Below, piece after piece: positions 27,901-36,123 of a DNA stretch of 64,000 bases (its first letter is position 1; every line of letters begins with the position of its first letter). Origin of the DNA: Rhizobium sp. CIAT894 (GTDB lineage Bacteria > Pseudomonadota > Alphaproteobacteria > Rhizobiales > Rhizobiaceae); the NCBI RefSeq assembly GCF_000172795.2, contig NZ_CP020952.1, positions 62,001 through 126,000 of the forward strand. Direction: 5' to 3'. Made by a program: the position numbers and the translations under genes. The notes under the pieces are model-generated. The model was not told where the DNA came from. It made no database searches and saw nothing but the letters and a program-made list of their open reading frames with translations.

Positions 27901-30305
27901 TCGGCACCGGCACCAATTACTGGGTCGACGTGGTCTTCGATGCCGGCGCCAACAGCGCGCCGGTCGCGACCGACGATACTGGGCTGGCGCTGACCCGCAA
28001 CGACAGCGTCGTCATCTCGATCGCCTCGCTCATCGGCAACGATACGGACGCCAATGGCGATGCGATGACGATTTCGGCCGTCGGGAATGCCGTCAACGGC
28101 ACGGTGACGCTCAACAAGCAGAACGGCACCATCGTCTTCACGCCGACCAACAATTATTCGGGGCCGGCAAGCTTCACCTATACGCTGTCGGACGGGCGCG
28201 GCGGCACGGATCAAGGCAATGTCAGCCTGACGGTGGACCCGGGCCCCGCGGGGGAAACGCTGTTCAAATCGAGCGAGGGGCCGACGGGCGCAAGCTTCAA
28301 CGAAGGCCAGTCGCTGGAACTTGGCATGCGGTTCTCCGCTTCGTCGAGCGGCATGGTCACCGGCATCCGCTTCTACAAGGCATCAGGCGATACCGCCGTC
28401 CACACCGGATCGCTGTGGACGGCCGACGGCACGCTGGTTGCGACCGTCACCTTTGCCGGCAGCGGATCGCTGAGCGGCTGGCAGACCGCGACGTTCTCGA
28501 ACCCGGTGCATATCCTCGCCGGCACGACCTATGTCGCCTCCTATCACACGACGGGCAGTTACGTTGCGACGGCAGGCTATTTCACGTCAGCCCATACCAA
28601 CGGCTCGCTGACAGCGCTTGCCGGTAGCAACGGCGTCTTTGCCGATGGCTCCGGTTTCCCGACCACCAGCTATCAGTCCTCGAACTATTGGGTGGATGTC
28701 GTCTACAACCAGACGAGCAATGCGGTGCCGGTCGCCGCCAACGACAATGGCTACACGACCTATTCCAGCACGGCGCTGTCGATTGCCGCGGCCAGCCTGC
28801 TGGCAAACGACGCCGATGGTGATGGCGATGCGCTCAGCATCACCAGCGTCAATGGTGCGGTCAACGGAACGGTGACCTTCAACAGCCAGACCAAGTCGGT
28901 CACTTTCACCCCGACGGCGGGTTATACGGGTGCGGCAAGCTTCTCCTATTCGATCTCGGACGGATACGGCGGAACGGCCTCGGCCACGGTCAGCCTCACT
29001 GTCAGCACGCCGCCCGGCGGAGGCACGACGTCGAGTCTGTTTACCGGCGCCGACACGTCGGGGGTTACGGCTGCCAATGACGCGAACTCGGTCGAACTCG
29101 GCGTCAAGTTCATCGCTTCCGCCAGCGGCCAGATTACCGGGCTCACCTATTACAGGAGCGCCGGGGATAGCGGCACGCATGTCGGCTCGCTGTGGACGGC
29201 CAGCGGCCAGCTTCTGGCCCAGGCGACCTTCATCAACGAGACGGCGAGCGGCTGGCAGACGGTTTCCTTTACCCAGCCGATCAATGTGACCGCCGGCGCC
29301 ACCTATGTGGCGAGCTACCATTCGAACGGCTTCTACTCGGCAACGGCGAACTACTTCACGACGGATCATACCAACGGTGCGCTGACGGCGCCATCGAGTA
29401 CGACGAGCGGCGGCAACGGCCTTTATGCCTATAGCTCGGGCAGCCTGTTCCCGACCACTTCCTACAATGCGAGCAATTACTGGGTCGACGTGATCTATCA
29501 GCAGGGCGGCGCGCAGAATGCGGTTCCGGTCGCCGCCAATGACAGCGGCTTCTCGACCAATACCGGCACGCCGCTCACCATCCAGGCCTCGGCGCTGCTT
29601 TCAAACGACACCGATGCCGATGGCGATCCGCTTGTCATCACCGGCGTCAGCGGCGCGGTCAACGGCTCGGCCACCTACGATGCCCAGGCCCAGACGGTGA
29701 CCTTCACGCCGACGGCAGGCTATTCGGGATCGGCGAGCTTCAGCTACGCGATATCGGATGGCAAGGGCGGCACGGCCTCGGCGCAGGTTGCGCTCACCAT
29801 CAACGGCGGCCAGACAGGAGGGCCGGAGCAGAACCTCTTTGCCGCCGATGCGACGCCTGCCATCGTCTCCGTCAACGACAACCAGCAAGTCAATCTCGGC
29901 ATGAAATTCCAGGCCGATACGTCAGGCTGGATCACGGGCATTCGCTTCTACAAGGGGGCCGACAATACCGGCCCGCATAACGGCTATCTCTGGACCGCCT
30001 CGGGCACGCTCATCGGCAGCGTCACCTTCAACAACGAAACGGCCAGCGGCTGGCAGACTGCGCAACTCACCCAGCAGATCGCGATCCAGGCAGATACGAC
30101 CTACGTCGTTTCTTACTCGAGCAACGGCAACTATTCGGCGACCGGCAATTATTTTGCCAGCGACGTGGCGAACGGCGATCTCAAGGCGCCCGGCGGCAGC
30201 AACGGCGTCTATGCCTACGGAGCCGGCGGGCTGTTCCCGACAGCCAGCTATAACAGCACGAACTACTATGTGGATGTGACGTTCAAACCGCAGCTCGCGG
30301 CGTAA
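24966..30305 (+). CDS. Giant surface/secreted protein B: dimethylformamidase-like domain plus four DUF4082 domains
   Basis: A protein of about 1779 residues, built like protein A. A serine/threonine/alanine-rich stretch (to about 220) lacks a clear Sec signal. The dimethylformamidase-like domain covers about 225-740, with YRIDIYRMGYYGG, HDEYW at 488-492 and GNECYW holding Glu517 and Tyr519. An Ig-like domain follows (744-835). Then four DUF4082 domains (near 837-995, 1097-1250, 1355-1514 and 1620-1777) alternate with three cadherin/tandem-95-type domains. The C-terminus, FKPQLAA, matches that of protein A. Start choice is uncertain: ATG at 24966 (AAAGGTG), 25002 (GAGGGG) and 25023 are all plausible. 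It seems to lead the operon with CobW B and the type I exporter. Confidence 0.8.
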   Translation: MDVLPWLPRGWPMRKGTPLMRRIHVGNREYLSTFGGALSICRAPAAWSAVLGSATVVSSTSSDGSPSFANQGSVTVQSSFTGTVTSSLMSSGDTQPSPASSTAMPAPGGDSGVQDNSTKTAAATTVFQTPSSTSQRTVLGPDPVEEAATLPAAPALTGVTGDADNGSTKTAAPVISSSSIAATSLGLQASVASLSVEPSLDASAETTAAVTALAAPVAAAAPTPNKIALENLKQGNPISEWGLEGDGGGTIQGFATEISTNIGQTVDFKIATDSTHYRIDIYRMGYYGGLGARKVDSIEQQLTTAQIQPHPIVDMSLGLIDCGNWSVSASWQIPTDAVSGVYFAKLVREDGTEDASIIPFVVRDDASTSNIVFQTSDTTWQAYNAWGGASLYYGEVPVDPANMIGYLPPNCSCGLQAIGRASAVSYNRPIITNTSPIGGSHDYIFGVESSAISWLEQNGYDVSYISGVDAARNGTLLLNHDAYLSVGHDEYWSAEQRANVEAARDAGVNLAFWSGNECYWKVRWESSIDGSGQAYRTMVCYKETWGTSTDPSTVGTGTWRDPRYADPGQQPENALTGTMFQVDSYRQDTISIPYDYSNLRFWRNTDVSELNEGETYNLVQNLLGYEWDSDVENGFRPAGLINLSLSSVSVSTYLRDYGATVGDAVATHSLTMYRAASGALVFGAGTVFWSWGLSDNHQGPATSTDRNVQQAMVNMFADMGIQPTTLDASLILATQSTDTLKPTSSISSPVVGASFLEGQHVTITGTAQDFGGGIIAGVEVSTDGGQHWFKASGRESWSYSWVVQASGTYTIMSRAVDDSVNMEAPSAGKQVTVTLPGTQGLWTLAEKPATEVAIDRDSVELGLRFQATTAGSVEGIRFYKGFYNIGDHVVSLWSANGTLLATGVSVGESLSGWQTVMFSSPIQIAAGTTYVASYHTNGFYSATENYFSGTYASGQLKAVDGGSVYAYGDNAGIFPGQNLGTGTNYWVDVVFDAGANSAPVATDDTGLALTRNDSVVISIASLIGNDTDANGDAMTISAVGNAVNGTVTLNKQNGTIVFTPTNNYSGPASFTYTLSDGRGGTDQGNVSLTVDPGPAGETLFKSSEGPTGASFNEGQSLELGMRFSASSSGMVTGIRFYKASGDTAVHTGSLWTADGTLVATVTFAGSGSLSGWQTATFSNPVHILAGTTYVASYHTTGSYVATAGYFTSAHTNGSLTALAGSNGVFADGSGFPTTSYQSSNYWVDVVYNQTSNAVPVAANDNGYTTYSSTALSIAAASLLANDADGDGDALSITSVNGAVNGTVTFNSQTKSVTFTPTAGYTGAASFSYSISDGYGGTASATVSLTVSTPPGGGTTSSLFTGADTSGVTAANDANSVELGVKFIASASGQITGLTYYRSAGDSGTHVGSLWTASGQLLAQATFINETASGWQTVSFTQPINVTAGATYVASYHSNGFYSATANYFTTDHTNGALTAPSSTTSGGNGLYAYSSGSLFPTTSYNASNYWVDVIYQQGGAQNAVPVAANDSGFSTNTGTPLTIQASALLSNDTDADGDPLVITGVSGAVNGSATYDAQAQTVTFTPTAGYSGSASFSYAISDGKGGTASAQVALTINGGQTGGPEQNLFAADATPAIVSVNDNQQVNLGMKFQADTSGWITGIRFYKGADNTGPHNGYLWTASGTLIGSVTFNNETASGWQTAQLTQQIAIQADTTYVVSYSSNGNYSATGNYFASDVANGDLKAPGGSNGVYAYGAGGLFPTASYNSTNYYVDVTFKPQLAA

Positions 30306-30354
30306 AGGGCGCGAGGATCTAAGGCTAGGCATGCTGTAAAGAGTAGGAGTCTTG

Positions 30355-31599
30355 ATGATGCGTGCAGACAACAGATTGCCGGTTACGGTTCTCGCCGGGT
30401 TTCTCGGCGCCGGCAAGACGACTGTGCTCAATCATGTGCTGAGCAATCGGGAGGGCCGCCGGGTTGCCGTCATCGTCAACGATATGAGCGAGGTCAACAT
30501 CGATGCGGATCTCGTGCGCGAAGGGGAAGCGGGCCTCTCGCGCACCGACGAGACGCTGGTAGAGCTCACCAACGGGTGCATCTGCTGCACCCTGCGCGAC
30601 GATCTCCTGAGCGAAGTGCGTCGCCTGGCAGCCGCCGGCCGCTTCGACTATCTGCTGATCGAGGGCACCGGCATTGCCGAACCGCTGCCTGTTGCAGCCA
30701 CCTTTTCGTTCCGCGACGAGCGCGGGGCCGCCCTCTGCGACGTGGCGCGTCTCGATACGATGGTTTGCGTCGTCGATGCGGTCAATCTTCTCGCCGATTA
30801 CCAGAGCGCCGAGTTTCTCGCCGATCGCGGCGAAAGGCGGGACGGCGACGATGAGCGCAAGCTCGTGGAGCTGCTCGTCGAGCAGATCGAATTTTCCGAT
30901 GTCATCATCATCAACAAGGCGGGAGACGTGCCTTGCGCCGACCTCGCCGAGGTTCGCCGGGTCGTCGCAGCGCTCAATCCGAGTGCCCAGGTCGTCGAGG
31001 CGGTCTTCGGCCAGGTGCCGCTTGGGGCGATCCTGGATACCGGCCTCTTCAGCGAGGCGAAGGCCGCCCGCCATCCGCTCTGGCACAAGGAACTCTTCGG
31101 CTGGGGCGATCATGTGCCGGAGACCGAGGAATACGGCATAACTAGCTTCGTCTATCGCAACCGCCGGCCCTTCGATCCCCTGAGGCTCAGGGATTTCCTC
31201 GACCGGAAATGGGCAGGCCTCATTCGCGCTAAAGGTCATTTCTGGCTGGCGACGCGGCCGGATGAGATCGGCCTTCTGTCGATTGCCGGCACCCAGTGCC
31301 GCATCGAGACCAGGGGGTACTGGTGGGCCTCGGTGCCGCGGGTGCAATGGCCGCACTTTCCGCAGTTCCGCCAGCTCATTGACCGGCATTGGGACAATAT
31401 CTGGGGCGACCGCCGCCAGGAGCTCGTCTTCATCGGTTCCGGCTTCGACGAGAAAGCGATCCGCTTTGCGCTCGACGATTGCCTGACCGGGGAGGAGACG
31501 GGTTTCGATCCGCAGAGCGCCGTCGGCCTTCGCGATCCGTTTCCGGCATGGCAGCACGGACATATCCCTGTCCATTCAAGGGCGTCCTCACGGACGTAA
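30355..31599 (+). CDS. CobW-family GTPase (COG0523 metallochaperone), copy B
   Basis: A 414-residue paralogue of copy A with the same marks: GFLGAGKTT near residue 15-23, [12 protein letters not shown], the metal motif Cys75-Ile-Cys77-Cys78, [11 protein letters not shown], and the C-terminal stretch [13 protein letters not shown] followed by [13 protein letters not shown]. The start is one of two consecutive ATG codons (30355 or 30358) after AGGAG. It is 49 bp downstream of giant gene B and 47 bp ahead of the small gene, so it is very likely in one operon with the exporter. Inferred role: metal supply to the giant protein or a linked enzyme; the metal is not known. Confidence 0.88.
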   Translation: MMRADNRLPVTVLAGFLGAGKTTVLNHVLSNREGRRVAVIVNDMSEVNIDADLVREGEAGLSRTDETLVELTNGCICCTLRDDLLSEVRRLAAAGRFDYLLIEGTGIAEPLPVAATFSFRDERGAALCDVARLDTMVCVVDAVNLLADYQSAEFLADRGERRDGDDERKLVELLVEQIEFSDVIIINKAGDVPCADLAEVRRVVAALNPSAQVVEAVFGQVPLGAILDTGLFSEAKAARHPLWHKELFGWGDHVPETEEYGITSFVYRNRRPFDPLRLRDFLDRKWAGLIRAKGHFWLATRPDEIGLLSIAGTQCRIETRGYWWASVPRVQWPHFPQFRQLIDRHWDNIWGDRRQELVFIGSGFDEKAIRFALDDCLTGEETGFDPQSAVGLRDPFPAWQHGHIPVHSRASSRT

Positions 31600-31646
31600 G
31601 ACACCCTGATGTGAAGACGTTTGATTATCAACCGGAGGAGAGAACA

Positions 31647-31955
31647 ATGAGCGACGAACTTTATGCAGACGGTATCAGTGAAATCACCGTTACCGGAACG
31701 ATCGTGCGCATCGACCTGATGTCGCTTTCGGCCACCGATCGTGACGCCAACAACAATCCGAAGCCGATCTTCCGCCAGCGTATCATCATGCCCGTCGATG
31801 CTTTCGCCAATGCGGTCGATCTCATGCAGAAGGCGCTTGGGGGGTTGGTCGAGGCGGGTGCGGTTCGCCGCATCGGCGACATGTCGGCCGCAGCCGCAAC
31901 CGATATCCAGTCGGCGCAGGCGGGCGCTTCGAACGCCTCGCCGAACTTCAACTGA
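31647..31955 (+). CDS. Small conserved-looking protein of unknown function
   Basis: A 102-residue protein not recognised as any known family. The N-terminal half (SEITVTGTIVRIDLMSLSA, then FRQRIIMPVDAFANAVDLM) looks like beta strands followed by a helix, and the last 25 residues are rich in Ala, Ser and Asn. There is no signal peptide or membrane segment. The translation signal is strong (GGAGGAG six bases before ATG), so expression is likely. It sits between CobW B and the exporter genes, which suggests a part in maturation or export of the giant proteins, but nothing in the sequence proves it. Confidence 0.7.
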   Translation: MSDELYADGISEITVTGTIVRIDLMSLSATDRDANNNPKPIFRQRIIMPVDAFANAVDLMQKALGGLVEAGAVRRIGDMSAAAATDIQSAQAGASNASPNFN

Positions 31956-31967
31956 TAAACAGGGTGT

Positions 31968-32007
31968 GGAGCGTTGTGCGTCCATTCGGACGCACAAGGA
32001 ACGCTCC
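31968..32007 (+). promoter_or_regulatory. Intercistronic two-part hairpin before the exporter genes
   Basis: GGAGCGTT (31968-31975) and GTGCGTCC (31976-31983) pair with GGACGCAC (31988-31995) and AACGCTCC (32000-32007) around loop ATTC, leaving an AAGG bulge. No T-run follows. It lies between the small gene and the exporter gene and may act as a processing, stability or attenuation element. Confidence 0.55.
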
Positions 32008-32053
32008 AACTCTGTGAATCCAAGCCTCGGTCTCGTATCGTTTCGGGTGGGCC

Positions 32054-34198
32054 ATGAGTGGTTTTCTGCATACCAACCTGCACTGTCTTGCGTTCGTCGC
32101 GCGTCATCACGGCGTCGATCTTTCGCCTGAGCGATTGCAGCACGATTACGCGGTCGGCAACGATCCCGTCGCCGTGCGGCGATTGCTGCGGATGGCCAAG
32201 GATGCCGGCCTGCGGGCCAGGCACCTCAACCTGGATTGGCGGTCCCTGTCCCAGTTGGGCGAAGCATTCCCCGTGCTGGGCGAACTCGCCAACGGCAACT
32301 GGGTCGTCATCGCCGGAATGCAGGGGAGCGGGGAGGAAGAGAGGATCCGCATTCTCGACCCGCTGGCCACGCGCCCCGAAGTCATGCTCCTCAGCGAGGA
32401 GCAATTCTCCAAGGCCTGGCCGGGATCGGTGGTTCTCCTCAAGCGCAACTATCGCATGTCGGACGAGGACCGGCCGTTCGGCTTCCGGTGGTTCGTGCCT
32501 GAGATCATCAAGCAGCGAAGCTTCTTCCGGGATGTGGCCCTCGCCGCCTTCGTTCTCTACGGCCTCGGGCTGACGACGCCGATCTTCTTTCAGCTGGTCA
32601 TCGACAAGGTGCTCGTCCACCAGAGCTATGCGACGCTGACGGTTCTGACGGTGGGCATCGCGATCGCGCTCGTTTTCGACGCGACATTCACTTTCCTGCG
32701 CCGCTATCTGCTGCTCTACGCGACCAACAGGATCGACATCCGGGTCGCGACACGCACTTTCGGCCATCTGCTCAACCTGCCGATCGCGCTCTTCGAGCAT
32801 GCCTCCGCCGGGGTTCTCGTCAAGCACATGCAGCAGACGGGGCGCATCCGCGAATTCCTGACCGGCCGGCTCTTCCTGACGCTGCTGGACGGCGTCTCAC
32901 TGCTGGTCTTCGTGCCGATCCTGCTTCTTTACAGCCTGAAGCTGACGCTCGTGGTGCTCGGTTTTGCAGCTCTCGTCGGGCTCGTCGTGATGCTGCTCGT
33001 CGGGCCGTTCCAGCGCCGCCTCCAGGCGCTCTACCAGGCCGAAGGCGACCGGCAGGCGCTGCTGGTGGAAACCGTGCACGGCATGCGCACGGTCAAATCG
33101 CTGGCGCTGGAGCCGCGCCAGCGCAAGGTATGGGACGATTATTCGGCGCAGTCGATCTCCGTGCGCTTCCGGGTCGAGAAGATCTCGACGATCGCCCAGT
33201 CGATGACGGGGCTGCTGGAGAAGCTGATGAGCGTTGCGATCATCGGCCTCGGCGCGCTCGACGTGTTCAGCGGCGCGATGACGATCGGCGCGCTTGTTGC
33301 CTTCAACATGCTCGCCGGCCGCGTCTCCGGACCGCTGGTGCAGATCGTCACGATGGTGCACGAATATCAGGAAGTGGCGCTCTCGGTGCGCATGCTCGGC
33401 GAGATCATGAACCAGCGGCCGGAACAGGCAGGCCGCGGCCGTGGTGTCAGGCCGCATCTGCACGGACGCATCGAGTTCGACAGGGTCACTTTCCGCTACG
33501 GCCCGGATAGCGCCCCGGCACTCGACAACGTCTCCTTCGCCATTCCGGCAGGCTGCGTCTTCGGCGTGGTCGGCAAGAGCGGCTCGGGCAAGACGACGAT
33601 CACCCGGCTCATCCAGGGACTCTACCAGAGCCAGGAAGGGCTGGTGCGCATGGATGGCTATGACAGCCGCGAGATCGACCTCGTGCATCTGAGAACCAGC
33701 ATCGGCGTCGTGCTGCAGGACAATTTCCTGTTTCGCGGCTCGGTTCGCGACAATATCGCTGCCGCAAAACCTGATGCCAGCATCGAGGAGATCATGGAAG
33801 TCGCCCGGATCGCCGGCGCCGAGGAGTTCATCGAGCGGCTGCCGCGCGGCTTCGACACCATGCTGGAGGAAAATGCCGCCAACCTTTCCGGCGGCCAGAA
33901 GCAGCGACTGGCAATTGCCCGGGCGCTGATCACCGATCCGAAGCTGTTGATCTTCGACGAGGCGACGAGCGCGCTCGACCCTGACAGCGAGGCGATCATC
34001 CGCGACAATCTGAGCCGCATCGCCGCCGGCCGTACCGTCGTCATCGTCTCGCACCGGCTTTCGACGCTTGTCGATGCCGACGCCATTCTCGTCGTCGATC
34101 GCGGCAAGGTCGCCGATATCGGCCGGCACGATCAGCTCGTGTCGCGCTGCATGACCTACCGCCACCTCTGGGCCCAGCAAATGAGGCAGGTCGCATGA
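32054..34198 (+). CDS. Type I secretion ABC transporter (HlyB type)
   Basis: A 714-residue inner-membrane exporter. Residues 1-130 form a C39-like domain with no recognisable catalytic Cys/His arrangement, so it should bind, not cleave, substrate as in HlyB. The membrane domain with about six helices follows (about 160-430). The ATPase has Walker A GKSGSGKTT near 506, signature LSGGQKQR near 611, Walker B LLIFDEATSALD and a switch His in VSHRLSTL. It overlaps the HlyD-type gene by four bases. The two giant proteins, which lack Sec signals, are the obvious substrates. The outer-membrane TolC partner is not in the window. Confidence 0.9.
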   Translation: MSGFLHTNLHCLAFVARHHGVDLSPERLQHDYAVGNDPVAVRRLLRMAKDAGLRARHLNLDWRSLSQLGEAFPVLGELANGNWVVIAGMQGSGEEERIRILDPLATRPEVMLLSEEQFSKAWPGSVVLLKRNYRMSDEDRPFGFRWFVPEIIKQRSFFRDVALAAFVLYGLGLTTPIFFQLVIDKVLVHQSYATLTVLTVGIAIALVFDATFTFLRRYLLLYATNRIDIRVATRTFGHLLNLPIALFEHASAGVLVKHMQQTGRIREFLTGRLFLTLLDGVSLLVFVPILLLYSLKLTLVVLGFAALVGLVVMLLVGPFQRRLQALYQAEGDRQALLVETVHGMRTVKSLALEPRQRKVWDDYSAQSISVRFRVEKISTIAQSMTGLLEKLMSVAIIGLGALDVFSGAMTIGALVAFNMLAGRVSGPLVQIVTMVHEYQEVALSVRMLGEIMNQRPEQAGRGRGVRPHLHGRIEFDRVTFRYGPDSAPALDNVSFAIPAGCVFGVVGKSGSGKTTITRLIQGLYQSQEGLVRMDGYDSREIDLVHLRTSIGVVLQDNFLFRGSVRDNIAAAKPDASIEEIMEVARIAGAEEFIERLPRGFDTMLEENAANLSGGQKQRLAIARALITDPKLLIFDEATSALDPDSEAIIRDNLSRIAAGRTVVIVSHRLSTLVDADAILVVDRGKVADIGRHDQLVSRCMTYRHLWAQQMRQVA

Positions 34199-35634
34199 AC
34201 GCGCATGTCAGAAAATCCGGTGAGAACCTGCCAGTCCCCTCGGACAAGGGGCCATCCGACAAGCGCCCGGACAAGGGCAGAGAACTTGCCGCCCGCCCGC
34301 CGCTGCCGCCGGCGATCGCGGAATTCCAGTCCGACGCCGTCGAGCTGGAAGAACGCGCTCCGCCGCGCGTTGCCCGCATGACGCTCTATTGCGTGACGGC
34401 GCTGCTTGCCGCGGCGATCACCTGGGCCTCGGTCTCGTCGATCGACGAAGTGGTGATTGCGCCCGGCAAGCTCGTCACCACCCAGCCCACCATCGTCGTC
34501 CAGCCGCTCGAAACCTCGATCATCCGCACGATCGAGGTGAAGGCCGGCGAGGTAGTGCATGCCGGCCAGACGCTGGCCACCCTCGACGCCACCTTCAGCC
34601 AGGCCGATGTCGACCAGCAGCAGGCGAAATTTTCTGCCCTCGACGCCCAGGTGAAGCGCATCGAGGCCGAGCTTGCCGGCGCCGACTATACGAAGATGGC
34701 GGGAGATACGCCCGACCAGTTGCTGCAGGCGCAGCTCTTCACCCAGCGGCGGGCGTTCTACACGGCGCAACTGCAGAATTTCGAGCAGCAGATCGCCGGC
34801 CAGTCTGCCGCTCTTGCGGCGAGCAAGAACCAGGAGGCGGTGCTCAACGACAGGCGCGATGGGCTCTCGCGGATCGAGGCAGCGCGGGAGCGGCTTTATG
34901 ACAGACAGAGCGGCTCGCTGATCACGCTGCTCGGTTCCCGCGACGCCCGCCTCGACGTCGAGTCCGACCTGACCGCCGTCCGCGGCCGAGCCGACGAGGC
35001 CGCCCACGCCTATGCGAAGCTGCAAGCCGACCGCCAAGCCTTCATCGAGGATTTCCGCCGGGCGGCGATGGAGCAGCTGGTTGAGCTGCGCGGCCAGCGC
35101 GACATGGCCGACGAGGAGCTGAAAAAGATGGAGCTGCGCCGCAACATGGTGGCGCTGACCGCACCTGCCGATGCCGTCGTGCTCGATCTGGCGCAACGCT
35201 CGGTCGGCTCGGTGGTGCGCGAGGCGGAGCCAGTGGTCACGCTGGTGCCCATCAACGTGCCGCTGGAGGCGGAAGTCTCGATCAATACGCGCGATATCGG
35301 CCGGGTGGCCGTCGGCAAGGAAGCGCGTGTCAAGCTCGATGCCTACCCCTTCCAGAAATATGGCACCGCGACGGGCAAGGTGAGAACCATCAGCGAGGAT
35401 ACGTTCCTCACCGGCCAGCAGGAGCAGACCGCCACCCCCAACCAGCCGGCCGCCCCTTTCTTCAAGGCGCGGATCCTGCTTGCCGATACCCGGCTGAATG
35501 CATCGGATGTGCCGGTGCGGCTGCTTCCCGGCATGACCGTGTCCACGGAAATCAAGGTCGGCAACCGCACGGTGATCTCCTATTTCCTGTATCCGTTGCT
35601 GCGCGGCCTCGATAACGCAATACGCGAACCGTAG
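34195..35634 (+). CDS. Type I secretion membrane fusion protein (HlyD type)
   Basis: A 479-residue periplasmic adaptor. A charged cytoplasmic tail of about 60 residues precedes one membrane helix (TLYCVTALLAAAITWASVSS). The lipoyl-like half motif (VIAPGKLVTTQPTIVVQPLE, then GEVVHAGQTLATLDA), a long helical hairpin (about 135-315) and the C-terminal beta-barrel (LTAPADAVVLDLAQRSVG, then LLPGMTVSTEIKVGNRTV) follow. This is the usual order and length for HlyD/PrtE. It is coupled to the ABC protein by a four-base overlap and ends the apparent operon that starts with giant gene B. Confidence 0.9.
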   Translation: MNAHVRKSGENLPVPSDKGPSDKRPDKGRELAARPPLPPAIAEFQSDAVELEERAPPRVARMTLYCVTALLAAAITWASVSSIDEVVIAPGKLVTTQPTIVVQPLETSIIRTIEVKAGEVVHAGQTLATLDATFSQADVDQQQAKFSALDAQVKRIEAELAGADYTKMAGDTPDQLLQAQLFTQRRAFYTAQLQNFEQQIAGQSAALAASKNQEAVLNDRRDGLSRIEAARERLYDRQSGSLITLLGSRDARLDVESDLTAVRGRADEAAHAYAKLQADRQAFIEDFRRAAMEQLVELRGQRDMADEELKKMELRRNMVALTAPADAVVLDLAQRSVGSVVREAEPVVTLVPINVPLEAEVSINTRDIGRVAVGKEARVKLDAYPFQKYGTATGKVRTISEDTFLTGQQEQTATPNQPAAPFFKARILLADTRLNASDVPVRLLPGMTVSTEIKVGNRTVISYFLYPLLRGLDNAIREP

Positions 35635-35814
35635 GACGCGGGGGATCGCTTCGGCCCGCGGCTGTCCGGGTTGACCGCCAGGTTCCCGGCTGGCGCGATA
35701 GCGCAAACCGTCCATGAACAGACCCACCATCCGTTTCGGATCGGTTGGTTCGTCGCAGTCGGGCGATACACACAACATCGCAACGGCGTGAAAGAGTTCG
35801 GTTGCTTATCTCGC

Positions 35815-35964
35815 TTACAGCCGCCGCCGCATCCAGCAGGTGATACGCCAGATGGGTTCGCCGACGGTTGCCCGCGGGCAACCAAGATCGACGCGTATGA
35901 AACCGTGGCCCTCGATGCCGAACTTTTGGCTCTTGTCGAGCCAGATGCGGGGATTGAAAGTGTT
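35815..35964 (-). pseudogene. Remnant of a MalY/PatB-type aminotransferase C-terminus
   Basis: The minus-strand frame reads NPRIWLDKSQKFGIEGHGF, then IRVDLGCPRATVGEPIWRIT, and stops at 35815. This follows the C-terminal pattern of MalY/PatB-family PLP enzymes (W-L-x-x-G-x-x-F-G-x-x-G-x-G-F-x-R-x-N-x-x-C-P-R). No other part of such a gene is present, so it is a fragment left by deletion. The assignment rests on a short stretch. Confidence 0.5.
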
Positions 35965-35967
35965 AAG

Positions 35968-35996
35968 GCGTCCTTTGTGCGTTCAAAAGGACGCAC
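35968..35996. repeat. Hairpin related to the one before the exporter genes
   Basis: GCGTCCTTT (35968-35976) pairs with AAAGGACGC (35986-35994), and an alternative pairing joins GTGCGT (35977-35982) with ACGCAC (35991-35996). The 20-base unit 35977-35996 differs from 31976-31995 only at the centre. The two units bracket the type I exporter genes. Confidence 0.5.
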
Positions 35997-36055
35997 GGCA
36001 TTCTAATCAGCAAGCGCAGCCTCGATACCAGGCCTCAAGGCCTCAAGGCAACGAT

Positions 36056-36088
36056 CCGTATTTTGCAGCAGGCTGCTGCAAAATACGG
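36056..36088. repeat. Perfect 33-bp palindrome
   Basis: Two 16-bp arms (36056-36071 and 36073-36088) surround a single G. The core reads TTTTGCAGCA...TGCTGCAAAA. It lies 35 bp beyond the end of the convergent small gene and could be a terminator for both strands, although no T-run follows the stem. Confidence 0.6.
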
Positions 36089-36123
36089 CCATGCGTCGAC
36101 GCGGCTACACGCTGCAGGAAATA

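Larger units (their letters stand above)
35635..36123. other. Intergenic region with gene debris and hairpins
   Basis: This 489-bp gap separates the exporter operon and the convergent small secreted-protein gene. It holds an aminotransferase remnant (35815-35964), a hairpin (35968-35996), a short direct repeat GGCCTCAA (two copies at 36031-36046) and a perfect 33-bp palindrome (36056-36088). No intact gene was seen. Confidence 0.55.

Noticed and set aside
15201..30305. Giant proteins as RTX toxins
   Set aside because: No glycine/aspartate-rich RTX nonapeptides were seen; the repeats are DUF4082 and cadherin/Ig-like.
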